Assembly: GCA_040754475.1 (NCBI GenBank)
Contig: JBFMCN010000008.1
Location: forward strand, 1 to 11,295
DNA from: JAJPHY01 sp040754475
GTDB taxonomy: Bacteria > Actinomycetota > UBA4738 > HRBIN12
Reading direction: 5' to 3'
Length of the DNA: 11,295 nucleotides
Below are positions 7,800 through 11,295 of the stretch, piece after piece. The notes under the pieces are model-generated. The model saw nothing but the letters and a program-made list of their open reading frames with translations. It was not told where the DNA came from and did no database searches. How positions within the stretch are numbered: position 1 is the first letter of the stretch; the number at the start of each line of letters is the position of its first letter. A program made the translations under genes and the position numbers.

Positions 7800-8336
7800 T
7801 CATTGCTCGGCGGGTTCCGCGCGCTTGCCCTTCGTGAGCGCCCGGTCGCCGATGCCCTTGTCACCTCGGGCGAGCGCGATCCTGCCCGTACGGGTGAGCT
7901 CGACGACGCCGAAGTCCTTGAGCAGATCGACCAAGGCCTCGAGCTTCTCGGGCTTGCCGCTCGCCTCCAGCGTCAAGGTCGAGCGGGTCACGTCGACCAC
8001 GTTGACCCGGAAGACCGTCGCGATCTCCATCACGCGCTGTCGGCTCTCGCCCGCAGCCCGCACCTTCACGAGCATCAGCTCGCGCTCGACGGCCTCGCCG
8101 GGTTCGTGCTCGACGATCTTGATCACGTTGATGAGCTTGTTGAGCTGCTTCGTCACCTGCTCGAGCGGCTTTCGATCGACGTGAACGACGATCGTCATCC
8201 GCGACAGGCCGTCTTCACCCACCGGTCCCACGGCCAGCGAATCGATGTTGAATCCGCGCGCCGCGAACAGGCCGGACACGCGTGTGAGGACGCCCGGCTT
8301 GTCTTCGACGAGCACAGAGATCGTGTGGAGGCTCAT
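7800..8336 (-). CDS. ilvN: Acetolactate synthase small (regulatory) subunit
   Basis: Regulatory subunit of acetohydroxyacid synthase; in this family it activates the catalytic subunit and confers feedback inhibition by valine and related amino acids. At 178 aa it is the single-repeat type. The N-terminal ACT domain (about 4-76) has SVLVEDKPGVLTRVSGLF (7-24) and RGFNIDSLAVG (27-37), covering the valine-binding glycine (Gly15) and asparagine (Asn30) positions known from E. coli IlvH. The C-terminal domain (about 83-155) contains RELMLVKV and the ending FGVVELTRTGRIALARG. The last 18 or so residues are a charged tail beyond the usual family end. The start ATG overlaps the ilvB stop by 4 nt (ATGA), consistent with coupled, matched production of the two subunits. 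The symbol ilvH would be equally valid. Confidence 0.96.
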   Translation of the reverse strand: MSLHTISVLVEDKPGVLTRVSGLFAARGFNIDSLAVGPVGEDGLSRMTIVVHVDRKPLEQVTKQLNKLINVIKIVEHEPGEAVERELMLVKVRAAGESRQRVMEIATVFRVNVVDVTRSTLTLEASGKPEKLEALVDLLKDFGVVELTRTGRIALARGDKGIGDRALTKGKRAEPAEQ

Positions 8337-10078
8337 GCGACCGGCGCCTTCGTGGGGTCCTTCACCGGCTTCAGGCCTTCGGGTGTGACGACGATCGCGT
8401 CATTGGAGGCGCCGGCCGGGACCATCGGGAAGCACATCTCCCGGGGGTCCACCCGGAAGTCGATCACCACGCTCCTGTCCTCGACCGACAGCGCCTTCTC
8501 AATCGCCGGGTCGACCTCCTCTGGATGCTCGGCCCGAAGACCGACGGCCCCGTAAGCCTCCGCAAGCTTGACGAAGTCCGGGACCTCGTCTGACAGGTAG
8601 ACCTGCGAGTAGCGCTCCTCGTAGAAGAGCTCCTGCCACTGACGAACCATTCCGAGGTGCGCGTTGTTGATGATCGCAACGATGAAGGGGATGCCCTCGA
8701 CTCGTGAGGTGGCCAGCTCCTGCCCCGTCATCTGGAAACTCCCGTCACCGTCGATGGTCACCACCCGCCGATCGGGCCTCCCGGTCTTGGCACCGAGTGC
8801 CGCGGGGACCGCGAACCCCATCGTTCCCAGACCGCCGGAGGTGACGAAAGACCGAGGCTCGGTGAACTTCCAGAACTGCGAAGTCCACATCTGGTGCTGC
8901 CCGACCCCCGACACGACGATGGCGTCCTTCGCGTGCTCGCAGAGCCTCTCGATGCAGAACTGCGGCTTCAGCGGACCGTCGGCCAGCTGCTCGTAGCGGT
9001 ACGGGTACTCGTCGCGCCACTCGTGAAGCTGGGTGAGCCACTGAGTGCGGTCCGGAACGCCGCCCCGCTCCTCCTGCCGGCGCTTGAGCTCGGCGTGGAG
9101 CTTTCCGATGACGTCCTTCGCGTCGCCCACTATCGGGACGTCGGGCTGGCGGTTCTTGCCGATCTCCGCCGGGTCGATGTCGACGTGGATCACCTTCGCA
9201 TGCGGCGCGAACGCAGAGAGCCGCCCCGTAACGCGGTCGTCGAACCGCGCCGCGAGCGCCACCAGCAGGTCGGCCTTCTGCATGGACGTAACGGCTGCGT
9301 AGTTGCCGTGCATGCCCGGCATCCCAAGTGCCAGCTCGTGCGTGTCGGGGAACGCCCCGCGCGCCATCAAGGTCGTGACCACGGGCAGTCGCCCTTCTGT
9401 CGCGAGCTGGAACAGCTCTCTGGCCGCGTTCGCCTTGATCACGCCGCCGCCGACGTAGAGGACCGGGCGCTCGGACTCGAGGATCATCTTCACGGCCGTG
9501 CGCACTTGCCTCAGGTTTCCCTTCGTCGTCGGCTTGTAGCCGGGCAGATCGACCGTCTCGGGCAAGAACCAGGTGGTCTCACCGATCTGGACGTCCTTCG
9601 GCAGGTCCACGAGAACCGGGCCGGGGCGACCGGTGCGCGCTATGTGGAAGGCCTCGCGCACCGCCTCGGCCACCTCACCCGGGTCCTTCACGAGCACGTT
9701 GTGCTTCGTCACAGGCATCGTGATCCCGGTGATATCGGCCTCCTGAAATGCGTCATTGCCGACCATGGCGGTGGCGACCTGGCCTGTGAGAGCCACAACG
9801 GGGACCGAGTCCATCTTCGCGTCGGCAAGAGCGGTCACGAGGTTGCACCCACCGGGACCGGACGTCGCGATGCACACGCCCACCTTGCCGGTGGCCCAGG
9901 CATACCCCTCGGCCGCGTGTCCGGCCCCCTGCTCGTGGCGGCAGAGGACGTGCCGGATCTTCGAGTCCATCAGGGAATCGTAAGCGGGAAGGAGAGCACC
10001 CCCGGGAATCCCGAAGATGACCTCGACACCCTCAGCCTCGAGGGTCTTGAACAGCGCCTCGGCGCCCGTAACCTTCAT
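8333..10078 (-). CDS. ilvB: Acetolactate synthase large (catalytic) subunit
   Basis: Thiamine-diphosphate enzyme that makes 2-acetolactate from two pyruvates, or 2-aceto-2-hydroxybutyrate from pyruvate plus 2-oxobutyrate; the first common step of valine, leucine and isoleucine synthesis. At 581 aa it is normal length. It has the N-terminal ThDP domain with FGIPGGALLPAYDSL (22-36) and catalytic Glu49 in CRHEQGAGHAAEGYA (46-60), the central FAD-binding domain (about 190-330), and the C-terminal ThDP domain with DGDGSFQMTGQELAT (443-457), NN at 471-472 and MVRQWQELFYEERYS (477-491). Position 102 (TGQVA), equivalent to the plant Pro197 herbicide site, is Ala. I chose the ATG at 10078: it shares one base with the preceding stop (TGATG), has a GAGGTGG ribosome binding site in the end of that gene, and begins with the conserved MKVTGAEAL. 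An in-frame start at 10351 would add 91 unrelated residues. Confidence 0.97.
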   Translation of the reverse strand: MKVTGAEALFKTLEAEGVEVIFGIPGGALLPAYDSLMDSKIRHVLCRHEQGAGHAAEGYAWATGKVGVCIATSGPGGCNLVTALADAKMDSVPVVALTGQVATAMVGNDAFQEADITGITMPVTKHNVLVKDPGEVAEAVREAFHIARTGRPGPVLVDLPKDVQIGETTWFLPETVDLPGYKPTTKGNLRQVRTAVKMILESERPVLYVGGGVIKANAARELFQLATEGRLPVVTTLMARGAFPDTHELALGMPGMHGNYAAVTSMQKADLLVALAARFDDRVTGRLSAFAPHAKVIHVDIDPAEIGKNRQPDVPIVGDAKDVIGKLHAELKRRQEERGGVPDRTQWLTQLHEWRDEYPYRYEQLADGPLKPQFCIERLCEHAKDAIVVSGVGQHQMWTSQFWKFTEPRSFVTSGGLGTMGFAVPAALGAKTGRPDRRVVTIDGDGSFQMTGQELATSRVEGIPFIVAIINNAHLGMVRQWQELFYEERYSQVYLSDEVPDFVKLAEAYGAVGLRAEHPEEVDPAIEKALSVEDRSVVIDFRVDPREMCFPMVPAGASNDAIVVTPEGLKPVKDPTKAPVA

Positions 10079-10398
10079 CAGGAGCCCACCTCCGTCGGCC
10101 TGGACTCCACCGGGCCGGTTTCCACCCGCCGGACGGTGCAGCCCAGCTTGTGCGCAAGGTTCCGGCAGGCGCGCTCGAACTCCCACGGGGTCCAGTCGCG
10201 ACGTCGCGTCGCCATGCCCCCCTCGCCCATGCCACCGCCGAAGTCGAAACCGGTATCCAGGTATACGACCTCGGTCCCGAAGAAGCGGGCGAACTGCGGG
10301 CGCTCGTCCGGGTCCGTCACGTCGATCTCGACCTGGCCCGGACCCTCCCACAGCACGCTCGCAACGGTCTGCCCTTCCCGTTCGAACTCGTACCTCAT
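10078..10398 (-). CDS. Unrecognised 106-aa protein, first complete gene of the ilv operon
   Basis: I do not recognise this protein. It is acidic at the start and ends in a polar tail, with no signal peptide or membrane segment. The first 55 residues alternate as short strands (MRYEFEREGQTVASVLW, GPGQVEIDVTDP, FGTEVVYLDTGFDFGG), followed by a Gly/Met-rich stretch GGGMGEGGM and a helical C-terminal part containing RRRDWTPWEFERACRNLAHKLG. It reads as a real gene: a strong AAGGAG site lies 6 nt before the ATG; its stop shares a base with the ilvB start (TGATG); and its end carries the ilvB ribosome binding site. A TTG start at 10620 would run through the promoter and attenuator and is rejected. 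Being placed right after the attenuator, it should be made under the same branched-chain amino acid control. A role in acetolactate synthase or in regulation is possible but is only a guess from position. Confidence 0.8.
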   Translation of the reverse strand: MRYEFEREGQTVASVLWEGPGQVEIDVTDPDERPQFARFFGTEVVYLDTGFDFGGGMGEGGMATRRRDWTPWEFERACRNLAHKLGCTVRRVETGPVESRPTEVGS

Positions 10399-10404
10399 GG
10401 GGTG

Positions 10405-10410
10405 CTCCTT
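10405..10410 (-). promoter_or_regulatory. Ribosome binding site fixing the start of the 106-aa gene
   Basis: AAGGAG sits 6 nt upstream of the ATG at 10398. It is the strongest Shine-Dalgarno match in the operon and decides this start over the in-frame upstream TTG. It lies about 53 nt after the attenuator U-tract, so it is available only on read-through transcripts. Confidence 0.75.
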
Positions 10411-10447
10411 CCCACCAGGGCGTTCGGCGATCTGCGCGCTTCCGGTC

Positions 10448-10463
10448 ACCCCGTTCCCGGGGT
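10448..10463 (-). other. Perfect hairpin with GGAA (GNRA) tetraloop just after the attenuator
   Basis: On the minus strand ACCCCG (10463-10458), loop GGAA (10457-10454) and CGGGGT (10453-10448) form a 6-bp perfect stem, extendable by U-G and U-A pairs into the attenuator U-tract. The loop fits the GNRA class. It begins at the base next to the U-tract, so it is present only in read-through RNA. It could stabilise that RNA or compete with the G-run of the terminator. The structure is plain in the sequence; its role is inference. Confidence 0.5.
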
Positions 10464-10491
10464 AAACAAAACCCCCCGCGGCTGCGGAGGG
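10464..10491 (-). terminator. Intrinsic terminator acting as the ilv operon attenuator
   Basis: On the minus strand the arm CCCTCCGC (10491-10484), loop AGCC and arm GCGGGGGG (10479-10472) form an 8-bp stem with one U-G pair, followed at once by TTTTGTTT (10471-10464). In a window this GC-rich the U-tract stands out. It lies 38 nt after the stop of a leader peptide rich in Leu/Val/Ile codons and 66 nt before the first operon gene, the classical position of an amino acid attenuator. Terminating here would switch off the whole ilvBNC-leuA-leuB-cimA unit when branched-chain amino acids are plentiful. Confidence 0.88.
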
Positions 10492-10496
10492 TATCC

Positions 10497-10530
10497 GGCG
10501 CGGCGCAGGCCTCCTGGGCCCGCCCGCGCC
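10497..10530 (-). other. Strong leader hairpin starting at the leader stop codon
   Basis: From the last base of the leader TAG, the RNA folds by eye into about 14 base pairs: seven pairs of GGCGCGG with CCGCGCC, a single bulged G, then seven more pairs including one G-U, closing a CAGGA loop. The terminator stem starts 5 nt later. Position and strength suggest a pause hairpin or one of the alternative folds of an attenuator. The loop and 3' arm carry GGAGG (10514-10510), which can pair with CCTCC in the terminator's 5' arm (10490-10486), a possible antiterminator contact. Pairing was done by hand and not scored for energy. Confidence 0.55.
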
Positions 10531-10583
10531 TAGCCGATAAGTACGAGGGCCTGCTGCTTCCCGCGCGTCCTCGCGTCCGTCAT
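10530..10583 (-). CDS. Branched-chain amino acid leader peptide (attenuator sensor)
   Basis: A 17-residue open frame, MTDARTRGKQQALVLIG, followed by TAG. Residues 13-16 are read from consecutive codons CTC-GTA-CTT-ATC, so translation pauses if Leu-, Val- or Ile-tRNA is short of charge; all three end products of the downstream operon are sensed. GTA and CTT are uncommon choices for such a GC-rich genome, which would sharpen the pause. An in-frame TGA two codons before the ATG rules out a longer version. The promoter -10 box ends 9 nt before the ATG, so the transcript probably has only 3-4 nt of 5' untranslated RNA and no Shine-Dalgarno site. A strong hairpin and then an intrinsic terminator follow directly. 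Leader peptide control of ilvB operons is known in Corynebacterium and other actinobacteria. The peptide should have no function apart from being translated. Confidence 0.88.
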   Translation of the reverse strand: MTDARTRGKQQALVLIG

Positions 10584-10592
10584 GGCTCACCC

Positions 10593-10620
10593 AGTGTACG
10601 GACGCCGCTTGTCTTGTCAA
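10593..10620 (-). promoter_or_regulatory. Promoter of the ilv-leu-cimA operon
   Basis: On the minus strand a perfect -35 TTGACA (10620-10615), a 16-nt spacer and -10 TACACT (10598-10593) form a housekeeping-sigma type promoter, 66 nt downstream of the ilvD stop. The predicted transcription start is near 10587-10586, 3-4 nt before the leader-peptide ATG. I saw no clear operator repeat around it. ilvD upstream therefore need not share the attenuator control. Confidence 0.75.
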
Positions 10621-10686
10621 CCCTCACTGGTTCGGCGAGGAACTCGTCAAGAGACGGAGAACGCGCCTCCGGCTGGCTCTCGCCCC

Positions 10687-11295
10687 TCACCCGGTGACGG
10701 CTCCGCTCGACGCCGAGCCGACGAGTCTCGCGTACTTCGCAAGCGCACCGGTCGCATACCTGGGCGCCGGTTGCGCCCACGACCCCCGGCGCTTCTCGAG
10801 TTCCTCGGCGTCCACGAGCAGGTCGATCCGGCGACCCGCCGCGTCGATCAAGATCTCGTCCCCGTCCCGCACGAGCGCAATCGGCCCGCCGACGAAGGCT
10901 TCCGGCGCGATGTGGCCCACCGAGTAGCCCTTCGTGGCTCCGCTGAAGCGGCCGTCCGTGACCAGCGCCACGTCGGCGCCCAGCCCGGCACCGGCAACCG
11001 CCGCTGTGACCGCGAGCATCTCCGGCATGCCCGGCGACCCCTTCGGGCCCTCGTAGCGGATCACGATCACGTCGCCCTTCTCCACCCTTCCGGACGTCAG
11101 CGCTTCGAAGGCCTGCTGCTCCGAGTCGAACGGCCGCGCCCGGCCGCGGAACGTCAGCGAGGCCGCCCCGGCGATCTTCATGACCGCGCCCTCGGGCGCG
11201 AGCGACCCGTACAGGATCGCCGTTCCTCCCTCGGAGTGGATCGGCTCTGCGAACCGCCGGACGACCGCTCCCTCCGGAGCGGGTATCTGCAAAGC
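10687..11295 (-). CDS. ilvD: Dihydroxy-acid dehydratase, C-terminal part (cut by window edge)
   Basis: About 202 C-terminal residues are visible of a protein that is usually about 560 aa; the N-terminal domain with the Fe-S cysteines lies beyond the window edge, and the frame is open to the last base. The enzyme dehydrates 2,3-dihydroxy acids to the 2-keto acids of valine, leucine and isoleucine, the step after IlvC. Diagnostic segments are PIHSEGGTAILYGSLAPEGA, VIRYEGPKGSPGMPEML, VTDGRFSGATKGYSVGHIAPEA (with the serine used in catalysis in this family) and the closing PRYATGALAKYARLVGSAS. It reads in the same direction as the ilv operon but ends 66 nt before the operon promoter. It may be a separate unit with some read-through; no good terminator is seen after it. 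The typical C-terminal end suggests an intact gene. Confidence 0.95.
   Translation of the reverse strand, partial: ALQIPAPEGAVVRRFAEPIHSEGGTAILYGSLAPEGAVMKIAGAASLTFRGRARPFDSEQQAFEALTSGRVEKGDVIVIRYEGPKGSPGMPEMLAVTAAVAGAGLGADVALVTDGRFSGATKGYSVGHIAPEAFVGGPIALVRDGDEILIDAAGRRIDLLVDAEELEKRRGSWAQPAPRYATGALAKYARLVGSASSGAVTG

Noticed and set aside
7733..7864. Extension of IlvC upstream into ilvN
   Set aside because: The added 44 residues are low-complexity and unlike IlvC. The ATG at 7732 has a ribosome binding site and a normal family start.
10079..10351. N-terminal extension of IlvB by 91 residues from an upstream in-frame start
   Set aside because: The extension has no similarity to IlvB, overlaps the 106-aa gene almost completely, and the ATG at 10078 begins with the conserved MKVTGAEAL and has a ribosome binding site.
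8894..10465. Long open frame antisense to ilvB (similar ones lie antisense to cimA and leuB)
   Set aside because: Codon bias of high-GC genes leaves long open antisense frames. The translations show no domain and are Arg/His/Asp-rich shadows of the real genes.
10399..10620. Extension of the 106-aa gene to a TTG at 10620
   Set aside because: That TTG is part of the -35 box, and the frame would cross the promoter, leader peptide and terminator. The AAGGAG-preceded ATG at 10398 is far better.
10655..10671. Hairpin CGGAG/CTCCG after ilvD as a terminator
   Set aside because: Five-base stem with a 7-nt loop and no U-run, so it is too weak to call.

Overview
This window looks like a chromosomal segment of a high-GC Actinomycetota, probably an uncultured lineage. 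The main pointers are a MacS-type sensor kinase (a family known from actinobacteria), an actinobacterial-style LeuB, many GTG starts with 1-8 nt gene overlaps, and near-leaderless starts. I see no mobile element, CRISPR array, tRNA or rRNA.

Layout. Left, plus strand: a two-component system, a MacS-like membrane histidine kinase (39-1256) and a NarL/LuxR-type response regulator (1253-1942), joined by an ATGA overlap. It converges, across a 12 bp gap, on a minus-strand block covering the rest of the window. Read in the direction of transcription, that block is: the 3' end of ilvD (edge to 10687); a promoter (10620-10593); a 17-residue leader peptide ending ALVLIG (10583-10530); a strong hairpin and an intrinsic attenuator (10491-10464); an unrecognised 106-aa gene (10398-10078); then ilvB, ilvN, ilvC, leuA, leuB, cimA and a GNAT acetyltransferase (ending at 1955).

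How the genes work together. IlvB/IlvN (acetohydroxyacid synthase), IlvC and IlvD form the common branched-chain amino acid trunk. LeuA starts the leucine branch. CimA makes citramalate from pyruvate and acetyl-CoA, giving 2-oxobutyrate for isoleucine without threonine. LeuB acts in both the leucine and citramalate branches. LeuC/LeuD and a branched-chain aminotransferase are not in the window. The leader has consecutive Leu-Val-Leu-Ile codons before its stop, directly ahead of a terminator hairpin, so the operon is very probably controlled by ribosome-mediated attenuation that senses the three end products.

Most of this is recognisable core metabolism and I do not claim a new system. The points most worth following are the attenuator region and its extra hairpins, the unrecognised small protein that is the first full gene behind it, and a LeuB with an altered cofactor-binding motif.
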